63,384 nucleotides of DNA from Capnocytophaga sp. (GTDB lineage Bacteria; Bacteroidota; Bacteroidia; Flavobacteriales; Flavobacteriaceae): assembly GCF_030532915.1 (NCBI RefSeq), contig NZ_JAUNKD010000007.1, positions 37,219-100,602 of the forward strand, in the 5' to 3' direction. Made by a program: the position numbers and the translations under genes. The notes beneath the pieces were generated by a model. It was not told where the DNA came from. It ran no database searches and saw nothing but the letters and a program-made list of their open reading frames with translations. Shown in pieces: positions 1-8,167 of the stretch (position 1 is its first letter; each line of letters begins with the position of its first letter).

Positions 1-51
1 GAACTTTGACAAAGGTTTTAGGTGGGGATACGCAATTATTGCGTATTTACC
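1..51. repeat. Palindromic repeat fragment at left edge
   Basis: Bases 2-17 match the right arm of the palindrome seen complete at 63012-63047 (right arm AAACTTTGACAAAGGTT). Just after it lies a second palindrome: ATACGCAAT (28-36), one T, ATTGCGTAT (38-46). This uses the same GTAT/GCAAT words as the right-end repeats but in a different order. The pair sits immediately beyond the 3' end of the leftward asparaginase gene. The first palindrome is cut by the window edge. A role as transcription end signal is possible but there is no long T run. Confidence 0.7.
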
Positions 52-1107
52 CTAATATTCATTAAAAAATTGCTGTATTTGCTTCCAATCTTTTGTTTTT
101 GTGAGGGCTAACATCAATAAAACGCGTGCTTTTTGCGGATTTAGCGCTTGTGCCGCCACAAAATTGTATTTTGCATCGTCTACTTCAGCATCCAAAGTGG
201 TTGCGCCTGTCGCTACCCTTGATGAACGCACGATTTGAATGCCTTTTTGCTGTGCTTTGACAGCCAAATCAAATAACGTATGGTAAAAATTACCGTTTCC
301 AACGCCTGCGTAAACGATTCCGTCAAATTTAGCGTCGATAAAGGCTTTCATTGGTAATTCGGACATATTCGAATAGCCATAAACGATGCCAACTTTGGGA
401 AGCGACTTCAAATTATCGACATTAAAGACCGATTGTTTGGTATGTTTGTTGAGCGGTTGTCTGTTAAAGAACACTTTTCCGTTGTGGAGGTACGCCAGCT
501 TTCCATAATTTGCCCCTTGGAAAGTTTCAACCGCCGTAGTGCTGTGTTTTATCACATCTTTGGCGTCTAAAACGATTTCGTTCATAGCTACCATCACGCC
601 TCGGTTTTTAGCTTCGGGAGATGCCGCTACAACCACGGCATTGTATAAATTTAACGGTCCGTCGGCACTCATACCCGTTGCCGGACGCATTGCACCGACC
701 ATCACCACGGGTTTATCGGAGTGAACGGTTAAATTGAGGAAATAAGCGGTTTCTTCCATCGTATCGGTTCCGTGCGTGATGACAACGCCGTCATATCCTT
801 CCTTATTAAGGAGTTCATTGATGCGCTTGGCAAGTTTTAACCACACCTCATCATTCATATCCTGCGAACCAATCTTAACGAGCTGCTCGCCGCTGACTTC
901 GGCAATATTTTTTACCTCCGGAACCGCTTGCAAGAGCTGATAGATGCCCAACTCGCCCGCTTTGTAGTTCGATTCGGTTGCTGATTTGCTCACTCCGGCA
1001 ATTGTTCCGCCTGTTGCGATAATTCGTATCTTCGGTTTTTGTGCGAAGACTGCCACTGACATTACTAAAAGCAATGAAAAGGCAATTTTTTTGATTGTTT
1101 TTTTCAT
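52..1107 (-). CDS. ansB: Type II (periplasmic) L-asparaginase
   Basis: Hydrolyses L-asparagine to L-aspartate and ammonia. The 351-residue protein starts with a signal peptide (two lysine pairs, then a hydrophobic stretch ending VFAQ near residue 23), so it should act in the periplasm. Both family threonine motifs are visible: TGGTIAG near residue 32 and HGTDTMEETA near residue 111. Length and both motifs match intact type II enzymes. The next gene upstream on the same strand is a Dcu-type C4-dicarboxylate carrier, so aspartate made outside the inner membrane could be imported and fed to fumarate respiration; that link is inference from context. The 5' region holds a TAnnTTTG box (1209-1216, minus strand), about 100 bases before the start. 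An asparaginase/glutaminase of mixed specificity cannot be excluded. Confidence 0.93.
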   Translation of the reverse strand: MKKTIKKIAFSLLLVMSVAVFAQKPKIRIIATGGTIAGVSKSATESNYKAGELGIYQLLQAVPEVKNIAEVSGEQLVKIGSQDMNDEVWLKLAKRINELLNKEGYDGVVITHGTDTMEETAYFLNLTVHSDKPVVMVGAMRPATGMSADGPLNLYNAVVVAASPEAKNRGVMVAMNEIVLDAKDVIKHSTTAVETFQGANYGKLAYLHNGKVFFNRQPLNKHTKQSVFNVDNLKSLPKVGIVYGYSNMSELPMKAFIDAKFDGIVYAGVGNGNFYHTLFDLAVKAQQKGIQIVRSSRVATGATTLDAEVDDAKYNFVAAQALNPQKARVLLMLALTKTKDWKQIQQFFNEY

Positions 1108-1312
1108 TATTGTTAATTTAAAATTTTTTCCAAATGTTGATTTTAATTTTTTACCCTTATTAAAGGTTTAATTTTCCGTAAAGGCAATTTATTTTATAAA
1201 TGATGAGCCAAATGTACGGCTATTTTTTTGTTTTTCCTATATGGAAATCGTTAAAAAATTGATAAAAAGCACCTTTTGTCCTCTATTTTTTGTAGGTTTA
1301 CCCTAAAAAAGG

Positions 1313-2647
1313 CTATATCAGTAAGATGATGGCGTATCCTACGGCGATGGCAACGATGGTTGCGACGAATCCCGGCAGTTGAAAGGAGTGATTGAGCACA
1401 TATTTGCCAATGCGGGTAGTTCCGGTGCGGTCAAAATTGATAGCAGCCACCACCGTTGGGTAATTGGGTATGAAAAAATAGCCGTTTACCGCCGGAAACA
1501 TTGCCAGCAGTGCCATCGGGGGAATTCCCAGCGCAATACCAAGCGGATAGAGCGTGCGTACGGTTGCCGCCTGACTGAAAAGCAAAATTGACATCACGAA
1601 AAGTGCCACGGCGAACAAAAACGGGTATTCCGTTACGATGCCTTCAATGTTTGATTTGAAAAAATCAATATTTCCGGCAAAAAAAGTGTCGCCCATCCAC
1701 GCAATCCCGAAAATGGCGATGACGGCTTGCATTCCGGCAAGGAAAACGCTTCCTTTTACCGCCTTTTCGGTATTTGTTTTGGTGAAAATCAAAATAAGTG
1801 CCGCTACCGACATCATTACGATTTCAATAATCGGAATCATATCAAGCGTAATGGTTTCTTCACCTACCAAAAAGGAAGGTCGGAGCGAGCGAAACGAACC
1901 AAACAGCACGATTAATAGCACTCCGGACAAGAAAATGATTACCGAGGTGAGCGCTTTTCGTTTTTCCTGCTCACTGATGTTTTCTTGTTGGGAGGTTTCA
2001 ATTTGTAGCAGCCCTTCGCGTATTCGGCGTTGGTATTCGGGGTCTTTTTCCAGTTCCACGCCCACAAATTTCACGGCGATGGCTCCCGCAATAACGCCGA
2101 TGAGTGTTGCCGGTACACACACCATTAATATATCACCAAGTTCGATGCCTTTACCACCCAAAAGTGCCGTTCCGAGCAGTGCCGCCGTTGCTGCCGATAT
2201 GGGGCTGGCTGTTATAGCCTGTTGAGAGGCTATTACGGAGATGCTGAGCGGGCGCTCGGGTCGGACTTTACTTTTTGTAGCGATTTCGGCGATAATCGGG
2301 AGTAGGGAATAGGCAATATGCCCGGTTCCGGACAAAAAAGTAAAGAAGTAACACACGATTGGTGCTAAAAACGTAATCATTGAAGGGTTTTTGCGAAGGA
2401 TTTTTTCGGCGACACGCACCAAATAGTCAAGACCTCCGGCGGCTTGTAGCGTAGCTGCCGCTGTGATAACCGCCACGATGATTAACATCACGTCAATGGG
2501 GGCATTACCCGGTTTTAGTCCGAATCCAAACACCAAAATGGCAAGTCCGAGCATTCCGAAGACACCCAACCCGATGCCCCCCACACGCGCCCCGATGAAA
2601 ATAGCCATCAGAACGATTAATAGTTCCACGTAAATTATCAAATCCAT
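1313..2647 (-). CDS. Anaerobic C4-dicarboxylate transporter, DcuA/DcuB family
   Basis: Inner-membrane carrier of 444 residues with about ten to twelve hydrophobic segments spread over its length and a charged central loop (roughly residues 205-235). The sequence follows the Dcu family: GARVGGIGLGVFGMLG near the N-terminus, FLSGTGHIAYSLLPI near residue 105 and SQQAITASPISAA near residue 145. Known members exchange fumarate, aspartate or malate for succinate during anaerobic growth. It is followed downstream by the periplasmic asparaginase on the same strand with about 205 bases between them, so they may be separate transcripts with a shared purpose. Whether it is DcuA-like (aspartate uptake) or DcuB-like (fumarate/succinate exchange) cannot be settled by eye. 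Confidence 0.92.
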   Translation of the reverse strand: MDLIIYVELLIVLMAIFIGARVGGIGLGVFGMLGLAILVFGFGLKPGNAPIDVMLIIVAVITAAATLQAAGGLDYLVRVAEKILRKNPSMITFLAPIVCYFFTFLSGTGHIAYSLLPIIAEIATKSKVRPERPLSISVIASQQAITASPISAATAALLGTALLGGKGIELGDILMVCVPATLIGVIAGAIAVKFVGVELEKDPEYQRRIREGLLQIETSQQENISEQEKRKALTSVIIFLSGVLLIVLFGSFRSLRPSFLVGEETITLDMIPIIEIVMMSVAALILIFTKTNTEKAVKGSVFLAGMQAVIAIFGIAWMGDTFFAGNIDFFKSNIEGIVTEYPFLFAVALFVMSILLFSQAATVRTLYPLGIALGIPPMALLAMFPAVNGYFFIPNYPTVVAAINFDRTGTTRIGKYVLNHSFQLPGFVATIVAIAVGYAIILLI

Positions 2648-2880
2648 AATCTCACTAATTTTGTGGCTAATTTAGTGAAAAAATTTAAAATTAATAGCTG
2701 TTTTTTTGATTATTTTTTACAGAAAAGTATTTTTTTAGAGAGAAGTTGGTATTTTTGGTCAATTACACAAAATAACCAACGAAAATCAGAAAAACATACG
2801 AAGGAAATTACTTTTTTTAGCATAAAAAAATCGGACATTTATTTAATATCCGATTTTATATAGCTACTTCTATGTAATTT

Positions 2881-3121
2881 GTCTTTTTATGTCTGTTCTT
2901 TTGTCTTGAAACAAAAGAACCAAAAATTCAAGACTTTGGATACTACGCTAAAAATCAATTTTATTTCGCTGAAAATCTCCGAACTTGCTCCCTGCGGTCG
3001 CTTCGAACAGCGGATATTTTCCACGCTTCATTCATTGATTTTTTTAACGCTTCGTCTCCAAGGTCGGAGGCTCACTCTTGAAAATAACTACAATTTAAAA
3101 TGGGTTAGCTATATTATCTGA
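2881..3121. repeat. Probable interspersed non-coding repeat with strong hairpin
   Basis: Between the Dcu gene and proline dehydrogenase there are about 485 bases without a convincing gene. The right half contains a perfect inverted repeat, GTTCTTTTGT (2895-2904), loop CTTGAA, ACAAAAGAAC (2911-2920). It is followed by a stretch whose wording (aaccaaaaattcaagac, ctccgaacttgctccc, ctccaaggtcgg) resembles a non-coding repeat I recall from flavobacterial genomes; that resemblance is from memory and unverified. Short plus-strand reading frames over 2663-2863 and 2879-3121 lack ribosome binding sites and family features and are not called. Confidence 0.5.
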
Positions 3122-3132
3122 AATGCTATTTT

Positions 3133-4311
3133 TTATTTTTCTTTTTGTCTTCGTTTGTGTTCTTGCATTAAAAGCGTTAATTCGCGCCCCATTTGCCCGG
3201 CTACGGAGGTGTTTTCTTGGGCGCGCCGTATCAGATAGGGCATCACTTCGCGTACGGGACCAAACGGAAGGTATTTAGCCACGTTATACCCTAATTTTGC
3301 AGCATTAAAACTGATATGATCACTCATTCCGTAGAGTTGCGCCAACCAAACGCGTTTGTCGTTGTGTTTAATTCCTTTTTTGTCCATCAAATCCATCACC
3401 AATGCCGAACTTTTTTCGTTGTGAGTGCCTGCGAAGAGCGAAATACGGTCAGTATGTTCAAGAATATAGTTGATGGCGCCATCGTAATTATCGTCGGTTG
3501 CTTGTTTTGAGACGCAAATAGGGGAGGTGTAGCCTTTTTCGGCGGCTCTGGCGTTTTCTTTTTCCATATATGCCCCGCGAACTACTTTTACGCCGATAAA
3601 AAATCCGTTATCGATGGCGCGTTGGTGTAATTTTTTGAGGTAATCGAGCCGGTCGTGCCGATACATTTGCAAGGTATTGTACACGATGGGCTCTTCGCGG
3701 TTGTATTTTTGCATCATTTGCTCAATGAGGTCGTCAGCGGCGTCTTGCATCCAGCTTTCTTCGGCATCAATCATAATAGGAAGTTTGTAGGCAGCTGCTT
3801 TGGCGCAGGCTTGGTCAAACCGATACACGATGCGTTCCCAAGCTTTTTTTTCTTCATCGGTAAGGGGTTGTTTTTCAGAGATTTTTTGGTAGATGGCAAG
3901 TTTCCCGAATCCTGTGGGTTTAAAAACGGCAAAAGGAGTTCCTTCATTTTGGTTTTGATGCACAAAATCAATGATTTCCATCGTTTTATTGAAGGTGGCT
4001 TCAAATGAGGATTCGTCTTCTTTTCCTTCAACGGAATAATCAAGTACCGAACCCACGCCTTTTTGTTTCATCTTGCGGATAACCGGCTTACAGTCAGCTT
4101 CTGAAACACCGCCACAAAATTGATTGAAAACGGTTTTTCTGATGAGCCATTCCACCGGTAAATGTAGTTTTAGGGAAAGATTCGTCAGGGTTGTACCCAT
4201 ACCGATGAGGGTATTGTTGCCAATAAATCGGAAAAGCCAATAGGCTCTGCCCAGTTCAAAGTTGTCTTTCAGAGCGAATGCGGTTTTGGTGTCGTTAAAT
4301 CGTGTGCTCAT
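3133..4311 (-). CDS. Proline dehydrogenase family protein
   Basis: FAD-dependent oxidation of L-proline to pyrroline-5-carboxylate, the first step of proline breakdown to glutamate. The 392 residues form a single PRODH-type barrel. Recognisable stretches are VFKPTGFG (about residue 148), IMIDAEESWMQDAADDLIE (about 180-198), QMYRHDRLDYL (about 216), KVVRGAYMEKENARA (about 243) and ALVMDLM (about 305), and it ends with RRAQENTSVAGQMGREL, the conserved C-terminal family motif. Length fits the stand-alone monofunctional PRODH usual in Bacteroidetes rather than bifunctional PutA; no pyrroline-5-carboxylate dehydrogenase lies nearby. It is transcribed away from aroB; a consensus promoter lies at 4417-4448. 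Confidence 0.93.
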   Translation of the reverse strand: MSTRFNDTKTAFALKDNFELGRAYWLFRFIGNNTLIGMGTTLTNLSLKLHLPVEWLIRKTVFNQFCGGVSEADCKPVIRKMKQKGVGSVLDYSVEGKEDESSFEATFNKTMEIIDFVHQNQNEGTPFAVFKPTGFGKLAIYQKISEKQPLTDEEKKAWERIVYRFDQACAKAAAYKLPIMIDAEESWMQDAADDLIEQMMQKYNREEPIVYNTLQMYRHDRLDYLKKLHQRAIDNGFFIGVKVVRGAYMEKENARAAEKGYTSPICVSKQATDDNYDGAINYILEHTDRISLFAGTHNEKSSALVMDLMDKKGIKHNDKRVWLAQLYGMSDHISFNAAKLGYNVAKYLPFGPVREVMPYLIRRAQENTSVAGQMGRELTLLMQEHKRRQKEK

Positions 4312-4416
4312 TGTTTACGTAATTTCTTTTTGTTTTGTTAGTTATTAAAAAACTTTTTTTCTTTGTAAATAAAGAAAATTAAAGGGTTGGATAAAAAACA
4401 ATTGTTTTTGAAAACG

Positions 4417-4448
4417 CAAAAGTATGATATTTTTTGTTTGTAATTCAA
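4417..4448 (-). promoter_or_regulatory. Promoter of proline dehydrogenase gene
   Basis: On the minus strand, TTG (4446-4448), 21 bases, then TACTTTTG (4417-4424) match the Bacteroidetes TTG / TAnnTTTG promoter. The start codon is about 105 bases downstream, giving a 5' leader of roughly 95 bases. Its position overlaps the far-upstream ATG of aroB, which argues against that longer aroB start. Confidence 0.6.
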
Positions 4449-4516
4449 TTTTTATCATTATTTTTACCCGAATTTTTTCAGATTTTAAAACTCACCAATC
4501 AATTTTTTACGGAATT

Positions 4517-5590
4517 ATGAAATTAAGTACCATTAACGCCTCAAATTACGGGATTTACTTCAACGCTTCGGGTTTTGTTTTTTTGAATGAATTGCTGTGG
4601 AAAACCAATTATTCAAAGATTTTTGTTTTGACTGACAGCAATACCAACCGATGTTGCTTGGCGTTGTTTTTATCGGAAATAACCGCTGATATTCCACTAG
4701 AAATCATTGAAATAGAAGCTGGAGAAACCTTTAAAAATTTGCAAACCTGTGAACAGGTGTGGTATGCCCTTTCTGAATTGGAGGCTGACCGTAAGAGTTT
4801 GTTAATCAGTTTAGGAGGCGGAGTTGTTACCGATTTGGGTGGTTTTGTGGCTTCGACCTATATGCGGGGGATTGATTTTTTAAATGTTCCGACTTCACTT
4901 TTGGCAATGGTCGATGCTTCGGTAGGCGGCAAAACGGGAGTTGATTTGGGCGTTTTGAAAAACCAAATAGGAGTGATTAACAATCCGTTGGGGGTGATAA
5001 TTGACAGTCGTTTTCTGGAAACACTTCCCGGAGAAGAATTGCGCAGCGGAATGGCCGAAATGTTTAAACACGGTTTGATTCAGTCCGAAGTATATTGGCA
5101 AAAAATGCTGAATTTGAGTAATTTAACGCTTGATGATTTGGATATGCTTATTTACGAATCGGTGGTGATTAAAAACAAGGTGGTGATGCAAGACCCTACC
5201 GAAAAAGGCTTGCGAAAAACGCTCAATTTTGGACATACGCTCGGGCACGCCATTGAATCGTATTGTTTGGAAAATGAAAATCGGCAAAAACTGCTTCACG
5301 GTGAGGCAATTGCTATTGGAATGATTTTGGCGGCTTTTCTTTCGGTTCAAAAATTAAATTTTTCATCGGTGAAGTGTGATGAAATTAAGTCCGCATTTAG
5401 CAATTACTTTGAAAAACAGTATTTTACCGTAGAAGAAATTGCCGAAATTATCAATTTAATGAAGTTTGACAAGAAAAATTCACACGGAAATATTAATTTT
5501 GTGCTTTTGGAAGATTTTGCAAAACCCAAAATCAATTGTTTGGTTGAAAACGGCTTGATTTACAGAGCTTTTGACTATTATTCAAATTAA
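4517..5590 (+). CDS. aroB: 3-dehydroquinate synthase
   Basis: Second step of the shikimate pathway: converts DAHP to 3-dehydroquinate using NAD and a divalent metal, in the cytoplasm. The ATG at 4517 is chosen over an in-frame ATG at 4424, giving about 357 residues, the usual AroB length; the earlier start would add a hydrophobic tail absent from the family and would overlap the divergent promoter at 4417-4448. Visible motifs are the NAD-binding GGGVVTDLGGFVAS, FLNVPTSLLAMVDASVGGKTGVD split by the usual strand order, the metal ligands in GEELRSGMAEMFKHG and LNFGHTLGHAIE, and LLHGEAIAIGM. The downstream protease gene starts five bases after the stop, so co-transcription is possible although functionally unrelated. 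Confidence 0.96.
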   Translation: MKLSTINASNYGIYFNASGFVFLNELLWKTNYSKIFVLTDSNTNRCCLALFLSEITADIPLEIIEIEAGETFKNLQTCEQVWYALSELEADRKSLLISLGGGVVTDLGGFVASTYMRGIDFLNVPTSLLAMVDASVGGKTGVDLGVLKNQIGVINNPLGVIIDSRFLETLPGEELRSGMAEMFKHGLIQSEVYWQKMLNLSNLTLDDLDMLIYESVVIKNKVVMQDPTEKGLRKTLNFGHTLGHAIESYCLENENRQKLLHGEAIAIGMILAAFLSVQKLNFSSVKCDEIKSAFSNYFEKQYFTVEEIAEIINLMKFDKKNSHGNINFVLLEDFAKPKINCLVENGLIYRAFDYYSN

Positions 5591-5594
5591 TGGT

Positions 5595-8165
5595 ATGAGG
5601 AAATTATTATTCATTTTTTTATTATTTATCGTTGCAAATGTAAAGGCACAAACCTATTGGCACCGAACCGATTTATCGCAACGTCGAGAAAATAAAGTCG
5701 GGTACCATTATTATACACTTGATAAAGAGCAATTTAACAACGTTTTAAGTGCCACTAAAAATCAAGCGGATAGGCAAGTGATTTTGGTTCAAATCCCTGC
5801 TGATGATGGTAATCTTGAAGCCTATCGGATTCAAAAAACGTCAGTGCTTTCAGCGGAGTTAGCGAAGAAATATCCTCATATTAAAACATTTACGGGTGTT
5901 TGCGTTACTAAACCTGAAAAAACAATTCGGTTTACGTGGTCTGATTTTGGGCTTAATGCCATAATGGAAGAAAATTTTGAATATTCATTTATTGAAGCTG
6001 TTGATAATGAAGGTGTTAATTACAAGGTTTATCACAGAAATTCATCTGAAAGTGAGTCTTTTGAATGTAAAACGATAGAAGAAATGAAGCCGGAAAGAGA
6101 TATAACCCGAAAGGCTACTTACCAAACTGATAATCAGTTGCGAACTTTGAAAATTGCGATTGCAGCGACGCATCAGTTTACCAATTATTTCGGTGGAAAA
6201 AATAAGGCTTTTGCACAGATTGTCAGCACAATAAATCGGATAAATCAGGTTTACGGAAGGCAACTTTCTATTCAGTTTGAGTTGGTTTCAGATGAGCGTC
6301 TTTTGTTTGACAATATAGCAAATGATCCTTTTCGGAACATAAATTATGACAATTGGTATGCTTCGGAGTCGCGTGTTTTGCAAAATACGCTTGATGCACA
6401 ATTGGGCGAGGCGAATTACCACATAGGGCATTTGTTTCATAATCAGAACCTTGGTGGAAATGCGGGATGCATAGGTTGTGTTTGTACCAACGGACAAAAG
6501 GGACGGGCGTTTTCGTCGGTTCGTTTTCGAAGGAATATGGATATGGACGCGTTTGACATCAATGTGGTGGCACACGAAATAGGGCATCAACTCGGGGCGT
6601 ATCACACTTTTTCACACGAATATGAAGGAACAGGCTCACAGATGGAACCCGGAAGTGGCTCAACCATAATGGGATATGCGGGAGTTATCCAAAATCAAAA
6701 TGTACAAAATGTTTCAGATGCGTATTTTCACCATCGTTCGGTTTACGATATTATGCAAGTGGTTGCTAATCGCAGTTGTGCCTCTGTTTCAGCTACTTCC
6801 AACAAATCGCCTGAAATTGGTGAAATGAAGAGTTATACGATTCCGCACGGAACAGCCTACCGATTAAGCGGTTTGGCAACAGATGCCGATGGCGATAAAC
6901 TGTACTACACTTGGGAACAAGCCAATGACCGAGACCGAACAAACTACACATTTTCGCCCTTGTCACGTAGCGGAGCCATAGCGCGTTCGTTATCGCCCAC
7001 AGCTTCACCGATACGGTATGTTCCGAGGTTAAGTCGCATTGTGTCAGGTAATTTAACGCAAACCAATCCGGATATAGGTAGTGCTTGGGAAACGGTTACA
7101 ACGGTTGGGCGAACGCTTAACTGGTCGTTTGTGGTATCAGACCGTAATTTAGCGGGAATGCCTGTTGGAAGTACGGTTTACAAAACGATTCAGGTGGTGG
7201 TGAGTGCTTCGGCAGGCCCGTTTCGGGTAACGTCACATTCTGAAAATTCTAATTGGTATATTGGTCAGCAACAGCTTATTACGTGGGATGTGGCAAGTAC
7301 GGATTCCGGAGATGTCGGCGTGAAAAATGTAACCATTTTATTTTCAACCGACGGTGGAATTACATTTCCGCATACGTTGGCTTCGGGAGTGCCTAATAAC
7401 GGAACAGCGCGGGTTTCCGTGCCTGATTCGTTGCAAACTCCAAACGGAAAGTATATGATTTTGGCTGAGGACAATATTTTTTTAGCCGTAAATTCGGGGA
7501 TAATCACCGTAAAAGCCGATGAAGATACTGACGGAGACGGAATTATGTCAAGTAAAGACAATTGCCCGGAAGCACCCAATGCTGACCAAGATGATTTGGA
7601 TAAAGACGGTATCGGTGATGTCTGCGATGATGATTGGGACGGAGACAACATACCCAACGCCACTGATAACTGCCCCAGAAAAGCCAATCCCGATCAAGCT
7701 GATTTGGACAGAGACGGTGTAGGTGATGTTTGTGATGACGATACGGATAATGACGGATTTTTTGACGATACGGACAATTGCCCAAGTATTTACAACCCTG
7801 ACCAAGCGGATTTAGATCAAGACGGTATTGGCGACTTGTGTGATAATGACATTGATGGCGACGGCATTGAAAACAGTATTGATACTTCATTAGATTATGT
7901 GTTGATTTCCAATGCTTTTACACCTAATAACGATGGGGTTAATGACTATTTCACTATCGTTAGGGCTGAAAACTACCCAACCAATACACTTCGGATTTTC
8001 AATCATTTAGGGCAATTGGTTTATGAAATGAGGGGGTATAAAAATCAATGGAACGGTATTAGCATAGGAGGCAGCAAAGTTCCGCAAGGTTCTTATTACT
8101 ATATATTTACGTTAGATGCCACTGAAATTTACAAACGACAAGGATGGATATTTATCAATTATTAA
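5595..8165 (+). CDS. Secreted reprolysin-like zinc metallopeptidase with TSP3 repeats and type B T9SS sorting domain
   Basis: The start at 5595 puts a signal peptide (MRKLLFIF..., cleaved after VKAQ) at the N-terminus; a start eight codons earlier would spoil it. In this 856-residue numbering a propeptide-like region covers about 20-180. The catalytic domain has the zinc motif HEIGHQLGAYH at about 327-337 and a Met-turn IMGY at about 358. Beta-sandwich-like regions follow. At about 643-762 are four calcium-binding thrombospondin type 3 repeats of the form DxDxDGI...DNCP...DQ.DLD.DGIGDVCD. The last 85 residues (AFTPNNDGVNDYF ... KVPQGSYYYIF) are the gliding-motility-associated C-terminal domain that sends proteins through the type IX system. 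It should be an extracellular or surface protease. A PorP/SprF-like gene starts two bases after its stop, a typical type B cargo arrangement. The substrate is unknown. Confidence 0.93.
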   Translation: MRKLLFIFLLFIVANVKAQTYWHRTDLSQRRENKVGYHYYTLDKEQFNNVLSATKNQADRQVILVQIPADDGNLEAYRIQKTSVLSAELAKKYPHIKTFTGVCVTKPEKTIRFTWSDFGLNAIMEENFEYSFIEAVDNEGVNYKVYHRNSSESESFECKTIEEMKPERDITRKATYQTDNQLRTLKIAIAATHQFTNYFGGKNKAFAQIVSTINRINQVYGRQLSIQFELVSDERLLFDNIANDPFRNINYDNWYASESRVLQNTLDAQLGEANYHIGHLFHNQNLGGNAGCIGCVCTNGQKGRAFSSVRFRRNMDMDAFDINVVAHEIGHQLGAYHTFSHEYEGTGSQMEPGSGSTIMGYAGVIQNQNVQNVSDAYFHHRSVYDIMQVVANRSCASVSATSNKSPEIGEMKSYTIPHGTAYRLSGLATDADGDKLYYTWEQANDRDRTNYTFSPLSRSGAIARSLSPTASPIRYVPRLSRIVSGNLTQTNPDIGSAWETVTTVGRTLNWSFVVSDRNLAGMPVGSTVYKTIQVVVSASAGPFRVTSHSENSNWYIGQQQLITWDVASTDSGDVGVKNVTILFSTDGGITFPHTLASGVPNNGTARVSVPDSLQTPNGKYMILAEDNIFLAVNSGIITVKADEDTDGDGIMSSKDNCPEAPNADQDDLDKDGIGDVCDDDWDGDNIPNATDNCPRKANPDQADLDRDGVGDVCDDDTDNDGFFDDTDNCPSIYNPDQADLDQDGIGDLCDNDIDGDGIENSIDTSLDYVLISNAFTPNNDGVNDYFTIVRAENYPTNTLRIFNHLGQLVYEMRGYKNQWNGISIGGSKVPQGSYYYIFTLDATEIYKRQGWIFINY

Positions 8166-8167
8166 CG

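Noticed and set aside
1638-2225. 195-codon plus-strand frame opposite the Dcu gene.
   Set aside because: Antisense shadow of a GC-richer membrane protein gene; no start signals.
2663-3121. Two short plus-strand reading frames of 66 and 80 codons.
   Set aside because: No ribosome binding site, promoter or family features; the second lies within the repeat-like segment and its composition is that of non-coding DNA.
4424-4516. Longer start of aroB.
   Set aside because: The extra 31 residues are hydrophobic and unlike AroB, and the segment overlaps the divergent proline dehydrogenase promoter.
7543-7890. Antisense reading frame over the TSP3 repeats of the protease.
   Set aside because: Arises from the repeated Asp/Asn codons read on the other strand; composition rich in His, Tyr and Arg with no signals.
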